From NCBI GenBank assembly GCA_964291475.2, contig OZ220062.1, positions 1 to 64,000 of the forward strand: 64,000 nucleotides of DNA, read 5' to 3'. This document shows positions 55,845 to 64,000 of this stretch, in pieces (within the stretch, counting starts at the first letter, position 1; each line of letters begins with the position of its first letter). Source of the stretch: DAOUKH01 sp964291475 (lineage in GTDB: Bacteria > Chloroflexota > Dehalococcoidia > SHYB01). The position numbers and the translations under genes were made by a program. The notes under the pieces were generated by a model that saw only the letters and a list, made by a program, of their open reading frames with translations, made no database searches and was not told where the DNA came from.

Positions 55845-57393
55845 TGTCTTCGGGGTAGTACTGCTCGCGGGCGGGCATGAACTTCGCCACGAGGAGCGCG
55901 CCGAAGACGGCGATGCCGCTGCCGGCGAGTATGGCGTAGCCGAGTGCGTCGGCGAAGGCGGCGCGGGCGGCGAGGTCGAGCGACGCGGCGGCGGGGCCGT
56001 CGAGGGCTCCGGCGATGCGAACGGCCGCGCCGACGGAGTCGCCGGCGGCGTCGACTTGGCCTGGGGAAAGGCCCGCGATGCCGTCGAGGGTGTCCGAGAT
56101 GTTGCTGGAGTAAAGCGAGGCGAAGATGGAGCCGATGACGGCGACGCCCAAGGCCCCGCCGACCTGCCGCACCACGTCGTTCATCGCCGAGCCGACGCCG
56201 GCGTCGGCGCGGGGTACGGCGCCCATGACGGCGTTGGTCGAGGGCGCCATGATCAACCCCATCGACGTAGAGATGGACAAGATCACGGCGCCGATGACCG
56301 CGTAGGGGGTGTCTACGTCGTAGACGTTGATCACGGAAAGGGCGCCGGCAAGCATGAGCAGGCCCAAGGCGACGGTGCGCTTGGTGCCGATCCGCTCGTT
56401 GAGCCGCTCTCCGGCACGGGAGCCGATGGCGACTCCCGCCGCGATGGGGAGCATGGCCATCCCGGCTTCCAGCGGCGAGAAGCCTTTGACGAATTGCAGG
56501 TATTGCGTCATGCCGAACGCCATCCCAAAGAGGGCGAAGAAGGCACAGCCGAGCGCCGCGGCGCCCGCGCAAAAGCGGAAGCGGCGGAGGAAGCGGAAGT
56601 CGAAGAGGGGATTGGACGTGCGAAGCTCGTAGACGGCGAAGGCAACGGCAAGGACCGCCGCCGCCACAAAGCCGCCGATGACGAGCGGGGCCGTCCACCC
56701 GAGCTCCGGCGCTTCGATGATCGCGAAGACGAGGATGGCGACGGAGGCGGTGGAGAGCACGGCGCCGGGGACGTCGAGGCGGCGGGGGACGGCGTCCTTG
56801 CTTTCGGGCACCAGGCGCACGCCCAAGGCAAGCGCGGCAAGCGTGAACGGGACGTTGATCAGGAAGACGGCCTCCCACGAGAAGGCCTCGATCAGCGAGC
56901 CTCCCACAAGGGGGCCGAGACCGACGCCGATGCCGCCCACGGCGGCCCAGATCGCGATGGCCTTGGCGCGTTCGGGGCCGACGAAGACGTCGGTGATGAT
57001 CGACAGGGTCGACGGCATGATCATCGCGCCGCCGACGCCCATGCCGGCCCGCGCCGCGATGACGTGCGCGGCACTCTCCGCGAAGATGGCGCTGAAGGCG
57101 GCGGCGCTGAAGACTATGAGGCCGAGCCGCAGCATCATGGCGCGGCCGTGGCGGTCGCCCAGGCTTCCCATCGTCAGCAGGAGGCCGGCGAAGACGAGGA
57201 TGTAGGAGTCGACCATCCACTGGAGTGTGGATGCGCCGGCGTCGAACTCGCGTTGCAGCGTCGGAATGGCGACGTTGAGGACGGTGTTGTCCATCCCGAT
57301 GATGACGAGGCTCAGGGAGAGCGTCCCCAGCGTCCACCAGCGGAGGGGGCTTGCTCGAAGCTCATCGGCGGTGAGGGCGCGGAGTCGGATCAA
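55810..57393 (-). CDS. MFS drug exporter, DHA2 (EmrB/QacA) family, copy 1
   Basis: 527 residues with about 14 hydrophobic segments. DHA2 signatures: MDNTVLNVAIPTLQREF in TM1, motif A GSLGDRHGRAMM, and motif C GGIGVGLGPLVGGSLIE in TM5. It follows its paralogue on the same strand (27-bp gap). Its C-terminal tail (EDTATPPRPPSPG) lies in the direct repeat at 55780. A proton-driven exporter of amphiphilic compounds is likely. Confidence 0.93.
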   Translation of the reverse strand: MIRLRALTADELRASPLRWWTLGTLSLSLVIIGMDNTVLNVAIPTLQREFDAGASTLQWMVDSYILVFAGLLLTMGSLGDRHGRAMMLRLGLIVFSAAAFSAIFAESAAHVIAARAGMGVGGAMIMPSTLSIITDVFVGPERAKAIAIWAAVGGIGVGLGPLVGGSLIEAFSWEAVFLINVPFTLAALALGVRLVPESKDAVPRRLDVPGAVLSTASVAILVFAIIEAPELGWTAPLVIGGFVAAAVLAVAFAVYELRTSNPLFDFRFLRRFRFCAGAAALGCAFFALFGMAFGMTQYLQFVKGFSPLEAGMAMLPIAAGVAIGSRAGERLNERIGTKRTVALGLLMLAGALSVINVYDVDTPYAVIGAVILSISTSMGLIMAPSTNAVMGAVPRADAGVGSAMNDVVRQVGGALGVAVIGSIFASLYSSNISDTLDGIAGLSPGQVDAAGDSVGAAVRIAGALDGPAAASLDLAARAAFADALGYAILAGSGIAVFGALLVAKFMPAREQYYPEDTATPPRPPSPG

Positions 57394-57420
57394 GTGGTTC
57401 CTTCCATGACCCGCGCCGGC

Positions 57421-58968
57421 CTAGTCGCCGTAGTCCTGGTGGCGGGAGGGCATGAATCGGGCGATGAAGAGGGCCGCGACGAAGGTGACGCCGCCGCCGG
57501 CCATGATGGCGATGCCCATGGCGTCGGCGAAGTTGGAGCGGGCGGCGACGTCGAGGGTCGCGCCCGCCGGGCCGCCGATGTCGGCGGCGATGGTGGTGGC
57601 CAGGCCCACGGCGTCGGAGGCGACGTCGATCTGGTCTGGGGAGAGCACGCCGAGGTTGTCTAGCGTGTCCGCCATCTTGCCCGCGTAGAGGGAGGTCATG
57701 ACCGAGCCGATCACGGCGATGCCGAGGGCGCCGGCGATCTGTCTGGCGATATCGTTCACGGCGGAGCCGACGCCGGCGTCGGAGCGGGGAGAGGCGCCCA
57801 TGATGGCGTCGATCGACGGCGGCATGACGAGGCCTAGCGAGAACTCGTTGTAGAAGATGACGAAGGCGATCACGGCGAGGGGAGTACCCAGGTTATAGAA
57901 GCCGATGGCGGTGAACCCGCCGGTCAACATCAGCAGGCCCAAGGTCACCGACCCCTTGATGCCAACCATCCCGACGAGGCGCTGCCCGGCGCGCACACCG
58001 GTAGGGAACCCCACGGCAATGGGAAGCATCAACGCGCCCGCCTCCAACGGGGAAAGCTCCTTCACAAACTGCAGGTACTGCGTCATGCCGAACATCATTC
58101 CGAAGAGGGCGAAGAAGGAGAGGCCGAGCGCGGCGACGCCGGCAGTGAAGAGCGGACGGAGGAAGAAGCGCAGGTTGAGGAGGGGATAGGGGGTGCGAAG
58201 CTGGTAGATGACGAACGCCGCCCCCAGCACGGCAGCCGCGGCGAATCCGCCGAAGACCGTCGGGTCGTTCCACCCATGGGCGGGGACCCGGATGATGGCG
58301 AAGACGAGGATGGTGGTGGCGGCGGTGGAGAGGGCGGCCCCGGGGAGATCGAGGGGGCGGTAGGCGGGGTCTTTGGTGTCGGGGACGAGCCTGAACCCTG
58401 AGAGCAGCGCGGCGAGAGCGACCAGAATGGTGACGATGAAGACCGCCTTCCAGGAGAAGGCGACGATCAGCGCTCCACCGGTCAGGGGCCCGACACCGAC
58501 GCCGACGCCGCCGATCGCCACCCAGATCGCGATAGCCTTGGCCCGCTCGGGGCCGGCGAAGATCTCGTTGACGTTGGAGAGCGTGCAGGGCAGGAACATG
58601 GCCCCGCCCGCCCCCATGACGGCCCGCGCCAGGATCAACTGCAGGGCGCTCCCAGAAAAGATGGCCCCCAGCGAGCCGATGATGAAGACGACGAGCCCCA
58701 GGCGCATCAGCCGCGCTCGTCCGAAACGGTCGCCGAGGTTGCCCATGGTGAGGAGCAGCCCGGCGAAGGCGAGGATGTGGGCGGTCGCGATCCACTGGAG
58801 CATGGAGGCGCTGGCGTCGAACTCGCGCTGCAGGGTGGGCAGCGAAATGGAGAGGAGGGTGTTGTCCATCCCCGTGATGACAGCGCTCATCGAGAGGGCA
58901 CCGAGCGCCCACCAGCGCAGGCGGCTGCCGCGAAGCTCCTCGAGCTTGAGGGCGGTCAGCTTGAACAC
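57421..58968 (-). CDS. MFS drug exporter, DHA2 family, copy 2
   Basis: 515 residues, 14 TM segments, clearly homologous over the full length to the next gene (for example MDNTLLSISLPTLQREFDAS, GNLGDRFGRARLM, GVGVGPLTGGALI, and LQFVKELSPLEAGALMLPIA against LQFVKGFSPLEAGMAMLPIA). A tandem duplication. It begins 30 bp beyond the UGSC selenoprotein stop on the same strand, so all may share a transcript. Confidence 0.93.
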   Translation of the reverse strand: MFKLTALKLEELRGSRLRWWALGALSMSAVITGMDNTLLSISLPTLQREFDASASMLQWIATAHILAFAGLLLTMGNLGDRFGRARLMRLGLVVFIIGSLGAIFSGSALQLILARAVMGAGGAMFLPCTLSNVNEIFAGPERAKAIAIWVAIGGVGVGVGPLTGGALIVAFSWKAVFIVTILVALAALLSGFRLVPDTKDPAYRPLDLPGAALSTAATTILVFAIIRVPAHGWNDPTVFGGFAAAAVLGAAFVIYQLRTPYPLLNLRFFLRPLFTAGVAALGLSFFALFGMMFGMTQYLQFVKELSPLEAGALMLPIAVGFPTGVRAGQRLVGMVGIKGSVTLGLLMLTGGFTAIGFYNLGTPLAVIAFVIFYNEFSLGLVMPPSIDAIMGASPRSDAGVGSAVNDIARQIAGALGIAVIGSVMTSLYAGKMADTLDNLGVLSPDQIDVASDAVGLATTIAADIGGPAGATLDVAARSNFADAMGIAIMAGGGVTFVAALFIARFMPSRHQDYGD

Positions 58969-58998
58969 GCGGGCCTTGCCGTCATCGTGGCGCGGGCG

Positions 58999-59532
58999 CT
59001 ATGCGCCGCCCTCGAGGAGGACGCTCCGCACCTGGGGCCAGGCCCGTTCGAGGTGGGCTTCGAGACGCTCCTCGTCGAGGCTTTCGGCATAGGGGTAGTC
59101 GATGACCACGAAGGGGTAGTCGGGGTAGCCGTGGCGCTTGGCCATGGTGCGCCCGATGGTAAGGATGAGCTTATCGGGGCCGATGGCGGCGACGGGGATG
59201 CCGCGGTCCTCGAGCCGGGTCGCGTCGGCCGCAAGGGCCGACGAGCAGGAGCCTCAGTCGCCGACGCCGGTGATGACGGCGTCGCAAGCGGCGGCGATTT
59301 CTTCGAGCAGCTCTGGCGGCATGGGCTCGCCGTGGTAGACCTTCTGCCGCCACGACGTCTCCAATGGCTCGTACTCCTCGACCAGCCGGTCGCGGATGCG
59401 CGTAAGGAGTCGGTCGCCGTGGACGCGGTGGTTCCAGAGGATGCCGACGCGCTTGCCGTCGAAGGTGTCGAGGCGCGGGGCGAGCCGCGGGCCGCTGTCG
59501 CCGGGCTCGGAGACGGGAACGTAGACCTTCAT
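58999..59532 (-). CDS. UGSC-family selenoprotein (in-frame TGA)
   Basis: ATG 59532 (MKVYVPVSEPGDSGPRLAPR) runs 92 codons to TGA at 59256-59254 and continues in the same frame, without a shift, to TAG 58999: 177 residues with Sec93. The peptide VITGVGD-U-GSCSSALAADA is the defining [UC]GSC motif of the UGSC family, in which U or C occupies the first place. Later parts (RGIPVAAIGPDKLILTIG, MAKRHGYPDYPFVVIDYPYA) are also family-like. A hairpin suitable as SECIS follows the TGA. Its large partner gene lies 23 bp upstream. The U/CGSC pair probably does thiol/selenol redox chemistry; the substrate is not known. Confidence 0.9.
59223..59243 (-). promoter_or_regulatory. Putative SECIS hairpin of the UGSC gene
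   Basis: On the minus strand, 10 nt after the TGA, CGTCGGCC pairs perfectly with GGCCGACG around a CTTGC loop. The apical loop begins 19 nt after the TGA, within the known 16-37 nt window. The loop G is fourth rather than first or second, so it is less canonical than the AhpD hairpin. Confidence 0.6.
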
Positions 59533-59555
59533 CGCGGCGGTTCTCTCCTAGACCG

Positions 59556-60650
59556 CTATTCCTTGACCGGCACGGTGACCGGCTCCGTCCCTTGGGGGTA
59601 GGGGCCGACGTAGGCGCCGTAGTTCCCCGCCTCGCCGCCGCAGGCCATGATGAGGAAGTCGAGGGTGCGGTCGTACTCGGCCTGAGTGTAGAGGATATCG
59701 ATCAGCGCGGGGTCGTGGCGCATGGGGATGAGGTTGGTGTCGTCGCCGGGCTCGATGGGGGGAGCGGTCGGCGAGAGGCGCGTGCCGTAGCGCTCCCAGC
59801 GCCCGTCGACCTTGAGGCTGGCCACCGAGCGGCGGGTGTGCTGGGTGAGGTAGGTCTTCACGTCGTCCTGCGTCCAGCCGGCATCGATGAAGTGCTGCTG
59901 GAAGACCGGGGCCATCATCACCACGAACGTCCCCAGGGTGAAGAAGCCGTAGGCGATGCGCTGGGCGATGAGCTCGCAGAGGTCGGTGGGGTCGGTGAAG
60001 TTGGGGGTGACGAACTGGAGGACGCCGTCCATGGTGCCGACGACGGTGACGGCGCTGGTCCCGCCGTCGAGCCCGCGCTGCTGGTGGACGCGGGGCCAGG
60101 GACTGTCCTCGCGCTCGGCGGCGCAGAACGACCAGCGGTTGGGGTTCCCCATCGTGCCGCGCTGGACGCCGCCGACCTTGGCGCCGAAGCAGTTGGCCAT
60201 GGTCAGGCTCACCGCCCGGCCGATGGTGGCATTGGCGCGGTTCCCCGTCGGGCCGAGCAGGTACTGACCGGTGTTCATTTCCAGGCGCTCGACGATGGGG
60301 CCGTTGACGATGACGAGCGGCCACGGGCTGCCCAGGCTCGCCATGTGGTTCATCCGGAAGGCGGGGTCGGTCAGGCCCTCGAAGGCGGCGACGAGCACGG
60401 GCATGTACTCCGGCTTGCAGCCGGCCATGACGGCGTTGATCGCCAGCTTCTCGGCGGTGAGAGCGGAGGCGCGGGCCTCGTAGGAGCCGATGACGTCATC
60501 GGGGTGGAGGGCGGCGTGGGCGAGGCAGGCCTCGATGCGGTCTTGGGTCGGGGCGACGATGGGGAGGCCGTCGGTCCAGCCCTGGTCCCAGAAGTACTCC
60601 ATGGCGGCGTACTCGTCGGTTACGTCAACCGTGCTCGACCGCAGGTCCAT
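59556..60650 (-). CDS. Large partner protein of the UGSC selenoprotein
   Basis: 364 residues from ATG 60650, ending 23 bp before the UGSC start. Conserved-looking segments: LTAEKLAINAVMAGCKPEYM, NRANATIGRAVSLTMANCFG, AAEREDSPWPRVHQQRGLDG and MACGGEAGNYGAYVGPYP. The paralogue at 63139 keeps the same blocks, so these mark a family. I cannot name a catalytic fold; conserved Cys residues in MAGCKPEY and MACGGEAG might pair with the selenol of UGSC. I recall similar proteins next to UGSC genes in other genomes, but could not verify this. Confidence 0.85.
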   Translation of the reverse strand: MDLRSSTVDVTDEYAAMEYFWDQGWTDGLPIVAPTQDRIEACLAHAALHPDDVIGSYEARASALTAEKLAINAVMAGCKPEYMPVLVAAFEGLTDPAFRMNHMASLGSPWPLVIVNGPIVERLEMNTGQYLLGPTGNRANATIGRAVSLTMANCFGAKVGGVQRGTMGNPNRWSFCAAEREDSPWPRVHQQRGLDGGTSAVTVVGTMDGVLQFVTPNFTDPTDLCELIAQRIAYGFFTLGTFVVMMAPVFQQHFIDAGWTQDDVKTYLTQHTRRSVASLKVDGRWERYGTRLSPTAPPIEPGDDTNLIPMRHDPALIDILYTQAEYDRTLDFLIMACGGEAGNYGAYVGPYPQGTEPVTVPVKE

Positions 60651-60749
60651 ACCGGGCGCCTCCCCGCCGACTCAACCGATGAATTGTAGCAAAGGGCGCC
60701 GCCCGCTCTGGTAGCGCGGGGGCGGCGATTCTCTTACCATGCCTCCGCC

Positions 60750-63131
60750 ATGCAACAGCCCTGCGACGGGATAACCGTCGTCGACTTCAGCCAGAGCCTC
60801 GCCGGGGCGCTCGCCACGATGTTCCTCGCCGACACCGGCGCCGAGGTGATCACCGTGGAGCCGCCGGGCGGCGATCCGCTTCGGGCGCACCCCGCTCACC
60901 TGCAATGGCGGCGCGGGCAGAAGAGCGTGGTCCTCGACCTGAAGTCGGAGGATGACCGTCAGACTGCGCGGAGGCTCGCGGCGCGGGCCGACGCGGTGGT
61001 CGAGGCGTTCCGCCCTGGGGTCGCCGAGCGGCTTGGTATCGGTTACGAGGCGCTGTCCGCGGAGAACCCGGGGCTGGTGTACGCGGCGATCCGGGGTTTC
61101 GGCGAGCGCAGCCCCTACGCCGGAGTGAAAGGGTACGAGGGGATCGTCGCGGCGAAGGCGGGGCTGCTGCTGGGGCGGCATCCCTGGCGGCGCGAGGGGC
61201 CGATGTTCGACGCCATACCGCGTATGACCCTCGGTGCGGCCCACCTGGCGGCTCAGGGCGTTTTGGCGGCGCTCTGGGCCCGCGACCGCACCGGCCGGGG
61301 TGCCCGGATCGAGGCGACGCTGCTCGCCGGCGCCGCGGCCCACTCGCTCAATGGCTGGCTCGTCCCCGTCGGCGAAGAGGCCGCCTACGCCGCCAAGGCC
61401 GAGGCGCCGTTGCAGTATTCCACGCCCCACGACGCCGCGACGCTGGGCTACACCATCGGCGAGTGCAAGGACGGACGCTGGTTCCAGGGCGCCTCGACGA
61501 CGGTCAAAATCTTCCGCAGCTTCCTGAACGTCCTCGGACTCGGCGAGGTCTGGGAGGAACCCGGCATGGCCGACATCCCCTACACCTTTCCCAGCCTTGA
61601 GGCGAAGGAGGCGCTCCGCGCGCGCATCAAGGAACGCCTGCGGACGAAGACCTCCGGCGAGTGGGCCGCCCTGTTCCTCGAAGATGGCGGCTGCGGCGGC
61701 GAGCACTTCGCGACGGTCCGCGAGTATATGGAGCACCCGCAGGCTAAGCATAACGGCATATTGGTCGAGGTCGACGACCCCCGCGTCGAGCGCATGAAGC
61801 AGATTTCGCCCCTGGTCGCCTTCCGCGGCACGCCGTCGCGGGTGCGGGCGCCGGCGCCCTTCCTGGATCAGCACCGCGAGGAGGCGCTCGCCCTGGGTGC
61901 CGAGCCGCTTCCCGCCGCCACGCCCAATGACGCGGGCGCCGCGAAGCCGCCGCTGGAGGGCGTCACCGTCCTGGAGTTGGCGTCGTACTACGCCGCGCCG
62001 TTTGGGGCCACGCTGCTGGCCGACCTTGGGGCGCGCGTCATCAAGATCGAGCCGCCGAGCGGCGACCTCATGCGGCGGCTGCCGGAGAGCTCGACGAAGA
62101 CCATCCAAGGCAAGGAGAGCATCGCAATCGATTTGAAGACGGAGCGCGGGCGCGAGATCTTTCACCGGCTCGTCGAGCGGGCCGACGCGTTGATGCACAA
62201 CTTCCGTCCCGGCGCCGACAAGCGCCTCGGCCTCGACTACGAGACGGTGTCGGCGGTGAACCCGCGTCTCGTCTATCTGTACGCGGGCTCCTACGGCTCG
62301 TCGGGACCGTACCACCGGCAGCCGGCCTTCCACCCTACGGTGTCGGCGGTGGTCGGCTCGGGGGTGCGGGCCGCGGGACGCGGCAACCCGCCCATGGACG
62401 CCGCCCACGGCGACCCCGACGCGGCGCTCGGCGTGGGGACGGCGCTGCTCTTGGGTCTGCACGCGGCGCGTCGCAACGGGAAAGGGCAGTATCTGGAGAC
62501 GCGGATGATCACCACCGGCGCCTACGAGGTATCCGACGCGCTTTTCGACTACGACGGCTGCCCGGAGGAGCCGACCGTCGACCCCGATCAACAGGGTTTT
62601 CACGCCCTGTACCGGTTGTATCGGACGGGCGGCGGCGGGTGGGTCTTTCTCGCCTGCCCCAAGGAGGACGAGTGGCGGCGGCTCTGCGCGAGCATCGGGC
62701 GGGAGGACCTGGCGCAGGACTCCCGTTTCGCGTCACACGGCGCCCGCCTAAAGCACGACGACGCGCTCGCCGTCGAAATCGAGGCGGCACTGGCCGAAGG
62801 GACGGCGGAGGAGTGGGAGCGGCGGCTGACCGAGGCGGACGTGGCCTGCGTCCGCGCGGACGGGGCACGGTGGAGCCGCTACTGGCTCACCGAGCCGTGG
62901 ATGGTGGACCAGGGTCTGCGGACGACGACGTCGCACCCCCAACGCTTCGAGAAGCCCCACTACCGGCACGGGCCCCCGCTTCGCATCGAGGGAGTCGACC
63001 TTCCGGCGGGGCCCGCCGCCTGCATCGGCGAGCATACGCGGCCCATCCTGGCGGAACTCGGCTACGACGAGTCGGCGGTCGTGGCGATGGAAGGGGACGG
63101 CGTGGTCCTCGACCAGGGCCCTTGGGTCTGA
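60750..63131 (+). CDS. Two-domain CaiB/BaiF CoA-transferase fusion (intact)
   Basis: 793 residues from ATG 60750. Domain 1: CDGITVVDFSQSLAGALATM, TGAEVITVEPPGGDPLR, RTGRGARIEATLLAG; no Asp at the catalytic place (PRMTLGAAHLAAQG). Domain 2 (from about 400): LEGVTVLELASYYAAPFGAT, LGARVIKIEPPSGDLMR, with Asp in DAAHGDPDAALGVG. It ends with the usual IGEHTRPILAELGYDE. The intact length confirms that the double architecture is real. It lies between the two UGSC-partner paralogues, suggesting that CoA-ester formation and UGSC redox chemistry serve one pathway. Confidence 0.93.
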   Translation: MQQPCDGITVVDFSQSLAGALATMFLADTGAEVITVEPPGGDPLRAHPAHLQWRRGQKSVVLDLKSEDDRQTARRLAARADAVVEAFRPGVAERLGIGYEALSAENPGLVYAAIRGFGERSPYAGVKGYEGIVAAKAGLLLGRHPWRREGPMFDAIPRMTLGAAHLAAQGVLAALWARDRTGRGARIEATLLAGAAAHSLNGWLVPVGEEAAYAAKAEAPLQYSTPHDAATLGYTIGECKDGRWFQGASTTVKIFRSFLNVLGLGEVWEEPGMADIPYTFPSLEAKEALRARIKERLRTKTSGEWAALFLEDGGCGGEHFATVREYMEHPQAKHNGILVEVDDPRVERMKQISPLVAFRGTPSRVRAPAPFLDQHREEALALGAEPLPAATPNDAGAAKPPLEGVTVLELASYYAAPFGATLLADLGARVIKIEPPSGDLMRRLPESSTKTIQGKESIAIDLKTERGREIFHRLVERADALMHNFRPGADKRLGLDYETVSAVNPRLVYLYAGSYGSSGPYHRQPAFHPTVSAVVGSGVRAAGRGNPPMDAAHGDPDAALGVGTALLLGLHAARRNGKGQYLETRMITTGAYEVSDALFDYDGCPEEPTVDPDQQGFHALYRLYRTGGGGWVFLACPKEDEWRRLCASIGREDLAQDSRFASHGARLKHDDALAVEIEAALAEGTAEEWERRLTEADVACVRADGARWSRYWLTEPWMVDQGLRTTTSHPQRFEKPHYRHGPPLRIEGVDLPAGPAACIGEHTRPILAELGYDESAVVAMEGDGVVLDQGPWV

Positions 63132-63138
63132 CGGGCGC

Positions 63139-64000
63139 CTAGGACGGGCGCTCGATCACCTGGGTGACCGACTGGCTCATGTAGCCGGCTCCCCAGGGGG
63201 AGACCACGATTGAGAAGCCGCCGGCGTTGCCGCCCCCCACAAGCATGATGACGCCGTCGGGGCTGCTGACGATGGGCCGGAGGTCGACGTCTTCGCCGCG
63301 GGCCCGCGCCTTGATCTCTTTCACGCTGCCGTGGGCCTCGTGGAAGAGCGCCTCCATCGCCCGGCGCTTCGTCCAGCCAGCCTGACGGAAGCGCAGGATG
63401 TGCTCCGGCGACCAGACGACGACAAACTCGTTGTGGTTCGGCCCGGTAGGGCGCATGGCGTCGGCGGCGGAGGCGATCAGGCCCTCCGGCGTGTTGCTGG
63501 AATGGTCGATGAACTGCGTGGGGCTGTGCGCGGCGTAGACGGTGATGGCGCTTTCGGCGGGGTCGAGGCCGCGTTGCACGTGCAGCGGCTCCCAGGGGCT
63601 CGCCTCCTCGTCCTCGGCGATGACGAAGCTGTACTTGCCGCCGAAGCCGAAGGTCGAGCGGTCGAGGAGGCCCGGCGTGCCGCCGGTCACGTTCATGATG
63701 ATGAGCCGTACCGCCCGGCCGATGGTGGCGTTAGGACGAAAGCCGGGGCCGAAGAGGTTGACGCCGTGGTTGACGCCCAGCTCCTTCGCGATGGGCCCGC
63801 CGACGACGATGAGCTGCGCCGAGCCGCCGGTGCTGGCGATGCTGCCGTGCCAGTTGAACTCGGGCGTCGTCATCGCCCGGATGACGGCGTTGATCACGGG
63901 CATGTACTCGGGGAGGCAGCCGGCCATCACGGCGTTGATGGCCGCCTTCTCGGCGGTGATGACGCGGCCCCGCGTCTCGACGACGCCGAGGACGTCCGTG
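63139..64000 (-). CDS. UGSC-partner paralogue (5' end outside window)
   Basis: The frame is open to the window edge (VITAEKAAINAVMAGCLPEY continues upstream past GVVETRGR). It aligns with the protein at 59556 through AEKxAINAVMAGCxPEYMP, RPNATIGRAVRLIIMNVTGG, EDEEASPWEPLHVQRGLD and a glycine-rich end VGGGNAGGFSIVVSPWG. At least 287 residues. No UGSC gene follows on its downstream side; one may lie beyond the window or the nearby one may serve both. Convergent with the CaiB fusion, 7 bp apart. Confidence 0.85.
   Translation of the reverse strand, partial: TDVLGVVETRGRVITAEKAAINAVMAGCLPEYMPVINAVIRAMTTPEFNWHGSIASTGGSAQLIVVGGPIAKELGVNHGVNLFGPGFRPNATIGRAVRLIIMNVTGGTPGLLDRSTFGFGGKYSFVIAEDEEASPWEPLHVQRGLDPAESAITVYAAHSPTQFIDHSSNTPEGLIASAADAMRPTGPNHNEFVVVWSPEHILRFRQAGWTKRRAMEALFHEAHGSVKEIKARARGEDVDLRPIVSSPDGVIMLVGGGNAGGFSIVVSPWGAGYMSQSVTQVIERPS

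Noticed and set aside
58956..59234. Independent 92-codon minus-strand frame beside the UGSC gene
   Set aside because: Out-of-frame shadow (Ser/Pro/Thr-rich); the real C-terminal half of UGSC is in the frame of the upstream part across the TGA.

Overview
This is a GC-rich (roughly two-thirds G+C by eye), gene-dense bacterial window. The content suggests an uncultivated Chloroflexota lineage of the SAR202/Dehalococcoidia type: many CaiB/BaiF CoA-transferases, tandem metal-dependent amidohydrolases, coenzyme F420 genes (npdG, cofE), flavin enzymes, VOC and EthD-like proteins, and unlinked housekeeping genes (carB, leuD, dapF, smpB, htpX). The taxonomic guess is inference; there is no rRNA in the window.

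Layout. 0-13 kb: an oxidase fragment, a metallophosphoesterase, CaiB genes, tandem EthD-like proteins, a nitroreductase, M16 and MBL-fold hydrolases, a HAD phosphatase, htpX and a BtuF-like protein; many of these genes carry single-base frameshifts. 13-17.5 kb: a lone group II intron domain V/VI, then an aspartate-carbamoyltransferase-like gene convergent with carB. 17.6-23.4 kb: two amidohydrolases, a CaiB gene, an AhpD-like gene with an in-frame TGA, and leuD. 23.4-27.5 kb: a low-GC three-gene operon (DNA methyltransferase, GHKL ATPase, unknown protein) that looks like a horizontally acquired DNA-modification or defence system. 27.6-40.7 kb: methyltransferases, smpB, an S41 protease, a dehydrogenase, MFS transporters and the F420 pair. 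40.7-43.3 kb: DUF3800, VapBC and an orphan TRAP binding protein. 44-55 kb: enoyl-CoA hydratase, BKACE, SDR, flavin reductase, dapF, alcohol dehydrogenase, a restriction-like nuclease-domain protein, an orphan HigA, a VOC protein and a two-domain CaiB fusion. 55-64 kb: an NmrA-like gene inside a 65-bp direct repeat, two DHA2 exporters, a UGSC-family selenoprotein, its large partner protein, a second CaiB fusion and a second partner paralogue running off the end.

Main points. (1) Two independent genes contain an in-frame TGA exactly where a redox cysteine or selenocysteine belongs (CVH-U in the AhpD-like protein, U-GSC in the UGSC protein). Each TGA is followed by a stem-loop whose apical loop begins about 19-21 nt downstream, as expected for bacterial SECIS elements, so the organism very probably makes selenoproteins. 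(2) The methyltransferase/GHKL/unknown operon is the best candidate for a poorly described system. (3) CaiB-family domains occur in pairs, one with and one without the catalytic aspartate, either fused or as overlapping genes. (4) Intergenic spaces are built from a small set of recurring palindromic modules, some with conserved flanks and variable hairpin arms.

Limits: functions come from reading motifs; no database search was possible. Frameshifts are strongly concentrated in the first 13 kb and are probably sequence errors rather than true pseudogenes.
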